Assembly: GCA_034638255.1 (NCBI GenBank)
Contig: JAWPGT010000015.1
Coordinates: 496,001-560,000 of the forward strand
Length of the DNA: 64,000 bases
DNA from: Coprinus comatus
Lineage: Eukaryota; Basidiomycota; Agaricomycetes; Agaricales; Agaricaceae
Direction of reading: 5' to 3'
Shown here: in pieces, positions 12,225-24,240 of the stretch
How positions within the stretch are numbered: position 1 is the stretch's first letter
Layout: each line of letters begins with the position of its first letter
Notes under the pieces: model-generated
The model's database searches: none
The model's input: only the letters and a program-made list of their open reading frames with translations
What the model was told of the DNA's origin: nothing
Made by a program: the position numbers and the translations under genes

Positions 12225-12405
12225 CAGGTTTTGAAGAAGATATAAAGTTGTATGTACTTAGTATTTGCACGTATTGATTATAATTAGTTCAAGTTCCCAC
12301 CAAGAACAGCGAAGAAGTTCCAACGGCTTCTCTTAAATTATTACTGATCTTCCCCCTACTTAGTACTGGCAGGTTAAAAGTATCCGTAATGATTTCATTT
12401 GCACT
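12225..12405 (+). pseudogene. decayed copy of the NDC1 last exon and 3' UTR
   Basis: The stretch around 12225-12250 resembles the acceptor and start of NDC1 exon 6 (10531-10555). The stretch from 12285 matches the exon end: CAAGTTCCCACCAAGAACAG here against CAAGTTTCCTCCGAGAACGG in NDC1. The match continues into the 3' UTR, where TATCCGTAATGATTTCATTT here corresponds to TATTCGTAATGATTTAATTC there. Stops and a missing middle part show it is non-functional. It lies about 1.7 kb downstream of the parent in the same orientation, so it arose by local tandem duplication rather than retroposition. Confidence 0.7.
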
Positions 12406-14002
12406 GTGATGAAAAAAAAAAATAGTACTCACTTCAAGTCCGTGGGACTAGAAAAGATTGGTAAATTATCTCCGGAGATGATGTATCGAACCAATGCGCG
12501 TGGCCGGTTGGTTACGTTCTTGGGCATGTTTTTTGGTAGTCAAGGTGTGTTATACATGAGTATGTACGAAAATATTACAATTGAATGTTTATGCCTTGAC
12601 GCGAGTCGGAAGGATGGGCAGCCCTTTTGGCAATACATATGCTACTTACGCCTGATATCGATCGGCATAGGTTTTGCACATTAGGTAAGGTTATATATAC
12701 CATCACACGGGTTTCACGTCCTTTGGATTCCCTTTTTCGTTAAAATCTCTGGTTCGAGGTGTGCTCCGATTTGGACAGCCGGCCCACATTCAATGGCCAC
12801 AGTAGCCACCCCAGTAGCCACAGTCACCATTGTATAATCTCTCCTCCGGTTCTCATTTGGACTAGTTCACGAGAGACAAGCCATTTAGGATAGTTTAGTT
12901 ATTGATCTGCATTCAATCTCTTTGGTAATTATCAAAATTAATTTAAATCGACCTCGTGTGATGTGGGAGACTAGACGGCTTTTAATAGACGGAGAGACAC
13001 GAGGAGAAGTTTGTGAAGAACCCGACGAAGGTATCGGAGTTGACACACCCCATCATGCATCAAACGTTCAAACGTTCACTTCAACTTGACTTCAACGTTC
13101 ATTGTCGGCATACCAGTGAATGACTAAACAAGTTTCTTCTCTTCGTTCTCTGCAAGCTCTTTCCCTCACTACCATAGCCATATGGTCCACGTAACTACAC
13201 CCCTCCAACCATCATCGTCCTTTCTTCTCAGGCTGTTTCTCTGGCCAAGGTTTATCCTTTTGAGCCGGATCAGGAATGCAGAAATGTTGATTGTTGATGG
13301 GGATGAATCCCCCCACCCTCGAATCATTCTTCGAAGGTGTGATGTGTGCCAGTAGTGGGGCTACTCTTGGCTTCATTGACCCCGGGCGAGTAAATTTGTT
13401 ACACTGTTATTGTCCTTCCCTTCTTCAGTTTTACGCCAACCTTTACTTCTAGATTATACATACATCAAGCCTTCCCTTTGTTTTCTATATACAAAGCTTT
13501 TGTTTCTATTTATGCCTCCACGTCGCGTTCCGCACTCCGGGACTGTGCCCGAAGGTCGAAGCGATGGTTAGGGTACAGCAGTAACTGCATAATATCTTCT
13601 GAATGTTTGTCATGTCCTTTGATGACATTTCGACCTTCGTGGGTACGCCAAGCAATCATCTTACTACTTGACCAGAGCTGCACATATAAAACATCAGGAT
13701 TGAGAATAGAAGGTGTCATTTGTCTGTTCCATCTATCAATTCACCTTTCTTTGCCTACATGATAGAAAATGAAATGAATGATTAGTGAGAAAACAAAATG
13801 AACGTAACATAATTATACAATGGACGTTGACGTTTGAAACCTCTCATTCAAACTTGGGCACTCGCATTCACGGAGATCATACCAATGTGTGTAATCAATC
13901 TCAATGATCCCCTTTTTTTTCAAATGAAATGAATGAAATCAAAAACAGCAATTCCCGGCTTTTTTGCTCGTTATCGCGCGTGTGGCTCATTTTGGAGAGG
14001 TT
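12406..14002. other. intergenic
   Basis: No supported gene. A short tandem motif (AGCCACCCCAGTAGCCACAG) lies near 12803-12822 and a doubled AAACGTTC near 13066-13082. A run of adenine-rich sequence precedes the TATA box of the next gene. Confidence 0.45.
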
Positions 14003-14010
14003 TATAAATA
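14003..14010 (+). promoter_or_regulatory. TATA box
   Basis: TATAAATA about 138 bases upstream of the oxidoreductase start, followed by pyrimidine-rich sequence suitable for transcription initiation. Confidence 0.55.
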
Positions 14011-14147
14011 TAAAGACCAAGGGGCTGATTGCTCGCAAGGGGTGTTAACGATTTCACTAGTCTCTCCCCCTCTCCACCACCTACTCTTCTCTCCTCGCTC
14101 TTGACCTCCACTCACTCCTGGCACACCTACTCCACTCCATAACTTTA

Positions 14148-16199
14148 ATGTCAATCCTCAGCCGAATATCCCTCTTACTCATATGCTCATTAGTTATCTT
14201 GACGATTCAGAGGGCAAACCTTTTCATTCACGGCGCTGAAGTTCAAGTTGTAGTTGGAAATGACTCAATACTTCAGCAACACGGGGGCGTCGGTGTTAAC
14301 GTTGATAGTCAAACGATTCGGGACTCAGGAATGAATTCATCTATGACGGCGGATATGGAACCACATACTCTAATGAAGACCATGGCTATGAAAACGTGCC
14401 TCCAACTTCGAAAAGAGCTTGGTTCGGATGTGGTGCAGGGCTTAGGAGAAGAAGTATACGCGAATGCTATTCAAAATCCATTCAGCCTGTTCAATTCACT
14501 CATAAGACCTGCATGTGTGGTAGCACCAAGAATATCAATGCATGTGCAAAAGGCTATGAGCGCGGTTTTTAGGGATAAAATTCGATATGGAGTACAGTCT
14601 GGTGGACATACGGCTATGACTGGATGGAATACGTACGTGATCTTATTTTAAAAGAAAACGTCACCATACTGCCTTTGCTAATTGTGCTCTCCTTTCGAAT
14701 TAGAGTGCAAGATGGTGTACTTATTTATTTCGTTAATATGAAGAATATCACATACGATGGAAAGCGTAATAGAGTGATAATTGAACCTGGAATTAGATGG
14801 GGTGAGGTTTTGGATATGTTGGAACCTTACGGCGTTGCTGTTATGGGTGGTCGTTTAACGTATGTTTCATATATTTATTGCGTCGGGTTGTTCCATACTA
14901 CTAAAGTTAGGGGGAAACTAATATACTTGAAACAGGAACATTGGAACGGGATTATTACTTGGTGGAGGAATCAGTTATCTTGCACCCGAGCATGGTTGGT
15001 CCTCGGATGCTATCACAGAGATGGACGTGGTACTCGTCAATGGGAAACAGATTACTGCTACAAGACACAATGAATATTCAGATCTCTTTCGTGCGCTGAA
15101 GGGAGGAGGGAATAGGTTTGGCATTGTTACTAGATATGAGTTGGAGCCTATAACAGTGGGCCGTAAGGCAGATAAAAACTGGTATGGAGGTCTCATCGCT
15201 GTCAGTCCATCACGCTTCATCATTGGAAGAGAGCTTCAAACAGCGCTCATACTATCGACGCCACTGTCTAACTCAAGTCTTCTTTCTTTAGTACCCCGAT
15301 TCATCCGTGGAAGCTATACTTAGAGCTACCCACAAATTCGTCGAGACGAATAAGGATCCTAAAGCAGGTGTGTCTTAACTGTTTCATTAGTACTCTTAGT
15401 GTTGATTAGATGAAACCAAGCGATTCTAACTGTTCTCGCCAATGTAATGGAAAATGGGATACCGGTACCTATGCATACCGTGGCGGTATTTTACAGAGGC
15501 TCAGAGCTTCCTAGGGAAGTCTTTGGCGAGTTTCTGGATATACCCTCTATATCCAACAACCTTTCGCCAGTCAGTTATCTTGAGGCGGCAGAAATGTTTG
15601 GTTCTGGAGAATCCCACGAATTTGGAGAAAGGTTCTCTGGCAGTTCATTCATTGGGGGGGTTGAGAAATATATAGAAGCTTATAAAGATTGGCGAAGATT
15701 CTCCTTCGAAACCGCCCATCTTCTAAGCTCATCCGTATATGCGATTACACCGGTCCTCACTCATCAAATTGAAGAAGCACGGAAGAAGGGCGGTAATGCT
15801 ATCAATGCGTCAGGCCCGCCATATGCTTCAGTGCACTGGCATAGTGTCTTCCTTGCAGGGCATCCACAAGTCCCACCGAAAGTAGAGCACAATCTTCAAT
15901 GGTTGATGAAAAAGTAAGCCCCATGTTTCTCCTTTACTCGCTAGTCTTGAATATTTTCATACACAAAAGAAACCCACCTTCTCCGGGAGGACCTTTGGAC
16001 ATGAACGAAAGTGACATGACACAGAATGTATATGCTACATATGGAGATTATGAGTTTCTCAGGCGTGTATACAGAAAGTACGACCCTACAAGGTGCGTTT
16101 CGATGCTTCTGGATTCTAGTTCGTGTTGCTCGAACTCATGGCAATGAATGGGGTTTCAGATTCAATATTAGATACAGCCATGGGCCCATCGGACTTTGA
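14148..16199 (+). CDS. secreted FAD-linked oxidoreductase (berberine-bridge type)
   Basis: Seven exons: 14148-14632, 14704-14859, 14936-15200, 15292-15367, 15421-15913, about 15973-16093, 16160-16199; all joins keep frame. A hydrophobic leader (ISLLLICSLVILTI) suggests secretion. Next comes a PCMH-type FAD-binding domain: RPACVVAPRI, GVQSGGHTAMTGWN (the SGGH motif, whose His binds FAD covalently in many relatives), IEPGIRWGEVLDMLEPYGVA, GTGLLLGGGISYLAPEHGWS and ALKGGGNRFGIVTRYEL. The C-terminal berberine-bridge motif ends KYDPTRFNIRYSHGPIGL, as usual. Such enzymes oxidise sugars, alcohols or alkaloid-like substrates with oxygen; the substrate cannot be read from the sequence. No biosynthetic genes surround it, so a stand-alone extracellular role is more likely than a cluster role. 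Confidence 0.88.
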
Positions 16200-16814
16200 C
16201 ATTTCTATTCTTACGAACCTCCTCGAGGATGGCAATATTCAGGCAATATTCAATATTCAATTGTGTAGCAACACGTGATTGAGACTTCTTTTTCTTCAAC
16301 TGTAGTTGTTCTTCGGTTACTCTTACTCGCTAATTACCCAAACGCTGAATAACAATATGGGCTAAATGTAAGGTGTTTGCTTTCTTTACCACAGCTGCTA
16401 TTTTGTATTGCGAGGACGCCCCACTCCACATAAACTCTTGGCATTCGCCACGTGTAGTAATTCTCTCATGGGTATCACCAGAGTGTCCTTTCAACTCTTC
16501 GATCCGTTGATGGTTCCCCACAGTACATACCACCAATGTCAACTTGCTCTAACCTATTCTAACCAAGGACTGTTTTTCCCGGACGGTTTTCTTTTTCAGG
16601 AAAAGGACAGCTCTGCGTGTGATGATTCGCCGATAAGCCACTCCCATGGCGTTATCATGATCACTGACTACACACGCACCTTCTAATTGCCCCTGACTAA
16701 TGTTTGATATGTATGAGCTTATATCTTGGGTGACGACGTTGTGTCTCTTCAACCAATACCACTGACAACGGTCAGAGTTTACTCTGCAACCGAACTCTAA
16801 CCTTATCTGCCGAC
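16200..16814. other. intergenic
   Basis: Spacer between the FAD oxidoreductase terminator and the F-box gene. CAATATTCAGGCAATATTCA-type repeats lie at 16230-16260. No coding signal. Confidence 0.5.
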
Positions 16815-18185
16815 ATGACCCAAGTTACTCACATCACGCGCACGGCACAACCCGCGAAATTATTGGCCTTGGACTCGGACGCTTTACTTACAATTCTACA
16901 ATATTGTATACCTCCCAACTACGTCATCGAGGTGCCTCCAAGCACTCAAAGCCCCCATCTCATTCTTGGCCAAACATGTTATAGCTTTCGTTGGCTATTA
17001 CACACCACACCTTCTTTTTGGACAAAGTTCTCGATTCGGAGTAATGGTTTGGGCCAGCATCGAGATCTTAATAGGCAATGGTTACATCGTGTGGAGGAAT
17101 TGGGCGGCTCTCTTCCAATCTCTTTGGAAAATACGGATGATAATCACTTTTCATATCCAGAACTCGAGGAGTTTGTGCTCGTGCAATCCGGGCGTCTATC
17201 GCGACTTCACCTATACCTTACGTACGATGGATTCGAGCGTTTGTTCACCTCATTACCCCTATCATTCCCACGGCTCACCGAGTTTTGGGCATTATGTCCT
17301 GAAACCCAAGAGGGTTCTCTCCTCTCTGTAAAACCCATATTCGAAGCCTCGCCTCTAGAACGATTCACCCTTGTAGTAGGACCACTGGTGTTGGCTAGAG
17401 GACTTGGTATTCGATGGGGAGGCATCAAGGAATTGAAGCTGACAGCACTGGTTGCACGATTTTACTTCCCCATTTCTTGGATACACACAATTCTCGATGC
17501 TTGTCGGGAGAGTCTTGAGACTTGCTCGATTTCACTGGAACCCACTACCGACCCTACCCTTCGCCGCATCGAACTCCCCAGGCTTAAAACCCTCACTATA
17601 CATTTCAGGGACCCCGGGTGGAAGACACAAGCTGGTATCCTGAACTTCCTTGTTCCTCCATCCTTGGAATTCCTCGACCTTTCCGGAAATGAGGGCCTCG
17701 CATTCAACGAAGCAAGTATCGCCCTTAAATCCTTCTTCAATCGATCACCGAATATACAACAACTATACTTCGATCGGGTTCCAGTTTCCGGGCCGGGGCA
17801 AGGCCAACTCAGTACCAACGTCGATTCACAGGAACTCAAGCGTATACTTACGTTACTCCCAAATCTAACAGTGGTCCACTTCCCGAAAGGTCATCACACG
17901 AATATCATGCTGGTTCTTGAAGCTATCTTCCAGGGAACAATGTGTCCTTTGTTAGAAAAATTCGAGCTCACGGTACATAATGGTCTTCATATCTTGAAGA
18001 CTATTTCGGCACTGTGTGACGCCACGAGTTCTGGCGTCAGGGCATTGAAGGTAGTGAAGCTTGTCGACCCAAAGATTTCTTGGATTGGAATATGCGAACC
18101 TTCCCCGGCCGAAGATCCAGAGATTACAGCCGCCAGGCAGATCATCCTGGAACTAGACAATAAAGGTTTGAAGATTGAAACATGA
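16815..18185 (+). CDS. F-box-like protein with LRR-type C-terminus
   Basis: A single intact exon of 456 residues. Residues 15-75 form a divergent F-box: LALDSDALLTILQYC, LGQTCYSFRWLLHTTPSFW, KFSI. The rest is a series of loosely conserved leucine-rich units (LPLSFPRLTEFWAL, PSLEFLDLSGNEGL, LTLLPNLTVVHFPK). F-box proteins recruit substrates to SCF ubiquitin ligases through Skp1; agaricomycetes have large families of this kind and the targets are generally unknown. The TGA stop is followed by a pyrimidine-rich 3' region. Unlike several neighbours, it shows no frame disruption. Confidence 0.72.
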   Translation: MTQVTHITRTAQPAKLLALDSDALLTILQYCIPPNYVIEVPPSTQSPHLILGQTCYSFRWLLHTTPSFWTKFSIRSNGLGQHRDLNRQWLHRVEELGGSLPISLENTDDNHFSYPELEEFVLVQSGRLSRLHLYLTYDGFERLFTSLPLSFPRLTEFWALCPETQEGSLLSVKPIFEASPLERFTLVVGPLVLARGLGIRWGGIKELKLTALVARFYFPISWIHTILDACRESLETCSISLEPTTDPTLRRIELPRLKTLTIHFRDPGWKTQAGILNFLVPPSLEFLDLSGNEGLAFNEASIALKSFFNRSPNIQQLYFDRVPVSGPGQGQLSTNVDSQELKRILTLLPNLTVVHFPKGHHTNIMLVLEAIFQGTMCPLLEKFELTVHNGLHILKTISALCDATSSGVRALKVVKLVDPKISWIGICEPSPAEDPEITAARQIILELDNKGLKIET

Positions 18186-18534
18186 TAATTACCCTTGTTC
18201 TTTTGCCCTTTTTCTTCTTCCCTGCATCGCCTCTCATAGTAGTTTGACTGAGTACTACAATCTATTTACGGTACTTTTTACTCATTTAATCACGATCGTC
18301 GGACAATAACTACACTACTTTTAATGTATCACTTCGTACCAAACAAATGTAATGTTCACTACTACCGTAGATACAATTAGTTCCAAAAACGATTAGAGCG
18401 AGCGAAGAGATATACTAAGTTGAATGTACTAGTATCATTGTGGCGACCATCAAACTACAACCCATAATAGTTATGACCAAAAACATTGAAGGGAATTTCA
18501 CAAACAAACAAAAAATGTGCCGATTGGAGAAAAA

Positions 18535-18606
18535 TTCGGATACGGGGAATCGAACCCCGGGCTATCGCGTGAGAGGCGATAATGTTAGCCACTACACCAT
18601 ATCCGA
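18535..18606 (-). tRNA. tRNA-Glu(CTC), copy 1
   Basis: 72 nt. Acceptor TCGGATA pairs with TATCCGA, the anticodon stem is ATCGC/GCGAT around CTCTCAC (anticodon CTC), and the T-arm is CCGGG-GTTCGATT-CCCCG. It is identical to copies at 38792-38863 and 41446-41517. Confidence 0.93.
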
Positions 18607-21600
18607 TCGTCAAAAGTGTCCGTATAATATGCTGTTGACCTTATGCCTTCACTCAGGATAACGCCGATTCCATACAATTTTTAGAGTCATATATCAATAC
18701 TACCTTCACAAAGCTTTGTGTCCTAGCCAAAATAGGATATTAAACCACTTTTATCGGTGATAGTATTATGACGATGTACTACTAACACTGCACAAAATGT
18801 AGGTAACTCATTGTTAGCTATTAGTACTTATTGTTAGTTATTAATATGTCTGGTAGCATTATCATGCCCTGTATATAAACCTAGACCTGGACAGGAAAAA
18901 CCACTCAGCAAAATCACGGACTTCATATCACAACTTATATATTCCAAGTAAATAGCATGCGTTGGGTAGGTCTTCCATTCCCTTATGCCCATGAGCCACG
19001 CACAGACTATCATTGTACAGCTAACATACTTGTCTGATCTTACAGAGCAATTTCTTCAAAAATTTCTGTTTCGGACAGTGTGTTTCAAATGACGGTCACA
19101 GCGATAGCAGCGGTTCCAACCCAGGAAGGCCATCAACAATTAATGGATATCCTTGGATCTCGAGTGCAATGTCGCCGGAGCCTGGGAGATCCCAAAGTAG
19201 TCATAACCGCGGTAGTGCTGACCGAAAGTAGAAAGTTCTTGAACTTCCGGAGCTGCCAACCGCAACGGTCTTTTACTGACTTGTGTGAAAACGAGTTTCC
19301 CCATTTTGTTGGTAATAGTTGTTGGAAATGCTATTGAATGGGCGGTTGTGCAGCTTGTGCTTTCAGAAATTCTTCTAAAAATATGGACACCCCCCTTTAA
19401 ATGGCACTAAGAGCAGCTCAAAGGAACGACCATTTTGTTGATGAGAATTGCACCCATGATTCAAGGAGTCATGTTGATTGATAGATATTATCTAGTATAT
19501 CCGATCAGTTCCGAGTCCAAGAGCCACCACACTACACTTCTTTTACAATGGAGCATTACTTCATATCATTGGGGGGAACCTTCCGACCTGTAGGATCCCT
19601 GATGAAAAGGAGCAACTATATTGATCAACTACGCGGTCGCATAATATCATACTAATACACCAACTCTCAGTACTGATAGTCATCTGTAGTAGCTACTAAC
19701 AGAGTCTTTCCACTTTGTTCCCAAACGAGCCGTAGTACATCCTGCAATCACTAGTTACTATACTCACGACATGAAGTATTATACTCTCACTCGCCATGCT
19801 TTGCCTTTGCAATTACCTTATTCTTTCTTCTACATAGCTACCGGGATTCTCCAACTTGACTATACAGCCCAGAGTCAAACGGACCTAGAATGACCCAGCC
19901 GAAACTGTCAGCACAGTATATAAGACGAGTGTGAACCATGGAGTACAGAGGATAGTAAACGGCTTGTTGTCCCTCTCCCCCAAGCCGTGTCGAACGGGGG
20001 AATCTTTTTTATATTCCAACTAGTAGGATCATCATCTAACTTTCATACCCCCAGGTTGAACTTTCAGCTTTTGGATTTTTGGGTACCTTCATGAATCATT
20101 AATTACCAATAATATAAACCTCAAAGCTCCAAGTCCGACATAGTTGACTTAGTCGCCATCATTATCAACAGCTCTCGAAGTTTCAACGCTGCCAAATTGC
20201 ACATTGGCGAACTTGTACTAAAAATAGACTTACTCGCCAAGTACAAGGTCAAGTAGTGGATAACTGGTAACCTTGTGTTAGTACTCTCCTGGATTTAATA
20301 TGGCAGGGTACGAAGCTCTGGTAAATTCTAGTATGAGTACCGTCAGTGTACAGCCCGAGGCTACTAAGAAGTCCGCTAATACAAGGGGAAACGTCATTAG
20401 TTAGGTTCCCCCCCCTGAACTTGGGAGATTCGGATGTATGTAACAGTGCCTCGTTCGCTGGTCATCTGTCTAATGCGATTCGAGGTAAAAGCTTCATTGA
20501 ATGGTTTCTGCTTCTGGTTGGAATGATGGATGGGAGTACAGCATAACTTATTGGGTTTAGAGTATGGCACGAGATGTAAGATGAAGGACTTCTGGGGAAG
20601 AAAATGATGGTGGTTGACGGTAACAAGATCCTCCTCAACCGATGTACATGAGCTACTAAACGGCTACTAGTACCAAGTCTACAAAAGACCAGCGAACGAT
20701 CTGACTACATAATAACTCCAACATATTAGTAAATGATTGCCCCACAGGTACTATTTGAATCATTGATTCTATGGCTTATGGTTAACAGCTTGCAAAAATT
20801 TCCCCAGAGCCCGAGTAAAGTTACTCGGACCGTAGTATGCGAAACCAGCTGTGATGTGTAACATTTGTTAGGTTTGATGCTCTTCCTCTTCTCTGATTAG
20901 GGGTCTTTGTTGTCAGTGATATGTCAGTGAAATACCCCTTTGTTTCTATAAATTGGCCAGTCTCACACGAGAGGACTTCCCAAATGTTGATTAGAATGAT
21001 TCCTATCCCCTTCCACCCTAACTACGTGTGGAAGTTCACATGAGGTATCATGATGAGTATGAGTGGCTTAACGGATAAATCATTATCATATGCCCTGCGG
21101 GCCTATAACGACGGGTTACTGGACAATAAAAATAAAGGTGTAGTATAATGATAATAAGATTATAACTTGTGCTTTGGTTCTTTGAAAAGCTCATTTTTAA
21201 TTATTAGCTCCAGCTAAATGTTTTGACATGATGCTCCGCCCACCTATTGTGAATCTATAGACTATAATATTGCTATGGAGTATGTAATATGCAGAACTTC
21301 AACGTTTCAGGTAGAACACTTATTTTCGGCTTCCGAAGCTGGGAAACTTGTAGGAGATCTTGAACCTGTGCTTTTTCACCGTTCAGCATCCAGTTTTGCA
21401 CCTTGCCCCATGTATCAAGGCATTTGGATTAAAATTAGAAATCACTGTAATTGGAAGTTGTTAGGCCCTTACCTCACTGGATACTATTTTTATTTATTGC
21501 TGAGGCTCTGTTAAGGTCTCGCGCAGACCTGCTTCCCGAAAAGGCCCTAAGTAATTACACGCAATTTCCTTTTTGGAACACGGGAAATAAGCGGGCGCGT

Positions 21601-22060
21601 ATTATGGAATCCGAACAGAGCCTAAAGGCCTAAAGGAGTTCAAATGATGTACTAACGAGTTCCCGTTCTACTTGAGCACTCGAGTCAGAAGATAAAGAGA
21701 GTTATGTAGGGCTGTGGGTACCATGTGGTGGTAGATAAGAGGGAAGAATTTCTTGTTTGACCCAGTGTCCTAGGACTTTCTACTGGGTTCATTCAAATCC
21801 CCTCTGAGTCAAGATGTCTAACTGGATTGTAAGTAATCTTTTATTGTTTCCAGCGATAGTATTGCAAGATAATTGACTCCAAGAAATCTGTTGATTTGCA
21901 TTACAAAAACAAAATGTTGTGTTATGGGTGGTACGATGATGGTATTACTGCTCCCTGCACATACATAATTGTATTTCGCATACCACTACTGCAAAAATAG
22001 CACAATCTGTGTTGCTGCCGCAGTAGTTCTGCAAATGACAATCTAGATCGTGTAATAACA
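18607..22060. other. gene desert
   Basis: About 3.4 kb with no reading frame I would defend. The longest frames (for example 19080-19337 and 21275-21514) have no recognisable domain. The sequence is rich in CTACTA/TAGTAG motifs. I found no terminal inverted repeats, but decayed transposon material is possible. Confidence 0.5.
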
Positions 22061-22258
22061 CCGTATCCGTATCCGTATCCGTATCCACACCCACAACAAC
22101 AACAACAACAACAACACCAGCTTCAGACCCAGCGTTCTCGACCCCCTACCACCGCGCCTATTAAGGATGGGGGTGAGGTGAAGAAAGGTGATAAGGGAAA
22201 TAAAAGTGGTGATTCTAGTAAGAGGACGGTTTCTGGGGTTATCCAAGGATTACCTTGA
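22061..22258 (+). pseudogene. possible terminal exon or gene remnant (Pro/Tyr and Gln repeats)
   Basis: The frame reads a PY-dipeptide repeat (PYPYPYPHP), a run of seven Gln, then a Lys-rich tail (KKGDKGNKSGDSSKRTVSGV) ending in TGA at 22256-22258. Composition is coding-like, of the sort found at the ends of transcription factors or disordered regulators, but I find no upstream exons. It may be a remnant or the last exon of a decayed gene. Confidence 0.3.
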
Positions 22259-23336
22259 TTTTACGTGGTATGTTGAATTCATATTTTTTTTTTTCGTTCT
22301 TTGACCTGGAATATTTTAGTTTGAATGAGGTGTATATTTTTTTCTCTCTTCTCGTTCTCTCTGTTATTGTTGTTTGATGTGAATGTGATATATATATCCC
22401 GCCTTCAATTTTAATGTATTGGTTTTTATTCCAGTGATGATTGAATCACAGCAATCACGGAGAAACTTGATGCTTTTTACAAAGTTTACATGCGCATATC
22501 ACCGGGTGTGCTGTTGGAAGTCTATAAGTCCGCCTAAGTCTCTCAAACAGGGCATAGTCACTTGTCGGATACCCCGGTTTGGGTCCGGTCCTAGTGCAGT
22601 TACTAGTAGGACATAGAAGTACACTAAGGGCGTGACCTACCTCAGAATAATTAACGGCTGCCGGTGTATATAACCATCACAACCTGAAGGAAACCTCTAG
22701 GGTCTGTGACTCTACCAGGCTCAATCTCCACTGTCCAGACGTTTCAAACTCTGAAATTTGGACTTCGAGAAAAAGTACTAACCAATTGGGGGCATTTGTA
22801 AAATCAAGGGTGGAACTTCAAATCCCAACGACGACCGTGGGACGCTGCACGTTGCACGCAGAATCAGAGTCGAAGTTAGTATACACTTTGTTTTTTCTTT
22901 ATTCCCTTCGTTCGTGTCACTTCAACAATGTTATAGTCTCGACATTCTAAATACATGTAAAGGTCCAGTGGAAGTAAATGGAGAAAGAGTATGTATTGTT
23001 TTATCGTGATTCATTCATTAGGCAAACAATCGTAACGCAATAAGTAAATTACTCTCGCAGCCCTAAAATATCATACACTAAAAAAAGAAACGAAACGATA
23101 AACCCAAGGACTGTAACATAATGCAATTTAAAGTACGTAGAGAGAGAGAGATGACAAAAGAAAAGAAAAATATGTATGCATGTTTAACAAAAAAGAAAGG
23201 ATGAAAAAAAGTATCATACAATTATCAAAGAAAGAAAACGTTCGTGTGGAGTCTTCGAATGAATCATTGCACCAACAAAAAACAAAAACAAAAAAGAATG
23301 AATTAACATAAGTAATTCAGAGAACTTTCTCCTCAT
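22259..23336. other. intergenic, AT-rich 3' flank
   Basis: Non-coding. The last 350 bases (from about 22990) are A-rich on the plus strand and probably hold the 3' UTR and terminator of the minus-strand gene ending at 23337. Confidence 0.5.
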
Positions 23337-24240
23337 TCAATCAGCATCAGAGCTACTACTACCACCAACAGCACCACCAAAAATTCTCCAACCAGCAACG
23401 GCAAGAACAAGTGCACCAACAGCACCACCTACAACCTGACTTCTCCTCTTCAACATTTCCGTTTCCTGTCTTCTATTTCTATCTCTCTGTCTTTCTCTAT
23501 TCATCGTAGAAGCAGAACTAGGCGACATTTGACCTACTTCCATTTCTCCCACAACCACAGCTGCGTGTTCTCGCCTTCGTATATCAATAGGCAAAACTCT
23601 AGGAGAACCAACACGTGAAGGCGGTATAGAATGCCGTTGTTGAATTTTCATTAATTCATTAAGAGCAGCTGATGGTTCATCATCTCGGAGGGTTTCGGCG
23701 ACAATGGTAGTTGTAGTAGTAGTAGTAGTATCAAGACCAGCAAGATTGTTCAGAGGTGTAATCAAAGGTGTCCTTGATCTTGACCTCGAATGAATTCCTC
23801 TCACAACCACATTCCCACCTAAACTTGCGAGACCCAAATCCAATTCTCTAATAGTCCCAGTACTATCCACCAAATCCCTTTGAAACCTCATAACAGGTGT
23901 TACCTCATCATCATCTTCCAATCTTTCATCATCACCATCGTCAACCTGAAATTCTTCTCTTCTCATCTGGTCTCGTTCTTCATACTCAAGTGCATCCTCC
24001 TCATCTTCCTCTTGTAACTCATCAACTCTTTCTAAAATCAAACTTCTTCTTCCCCACTCTTCATTCCTCTCATCCATATCCATATTCTCTATCACGCTAT
24101 CATCTTCGTCCTCGTCCTCATCCACACCAACATCATCCCTATCATCAGAATTAATAATACGTTCTTCATCAACCCTTCCGAAACCGACTAGATCTCTCTC
24201 CCTCTCTATGTTGCCAATAACCATACCCAGCAAACGCAGC
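23337..24240 (-). CDS. acidic, membrane-tailed C-terminal frame, probably the 3' part of the ATG13 locus
   Basis: This frame (open from 24686, but overlapped there by the more convincing ATG13 frame) reads a long acidic stretch (VDEDEDEDDSVIENMDMDE), a Ser/Arg segment and a Thr run, then ends in a single hydrophobic segment (VVGGAVGALVLAVAGWRIFG) and TGA at 23337-23339. It follows the ATG13 frame on the same strand without a promoter-sized gap, and one extra base around 24170-24240 would fuse the two. It could equally be a separate tail-anchored protein starting near MVIGNIERERDLVG. I do not recognise it otherwise. Confidence 0.45.

Noticed and set aside
14148..18185. A secondary-metabolite cluster around the FAD oxidoreductase
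   Set aside because: Neighbours are an F-box gene and NDC1; no synthase, P450 or methyltransferase is present.
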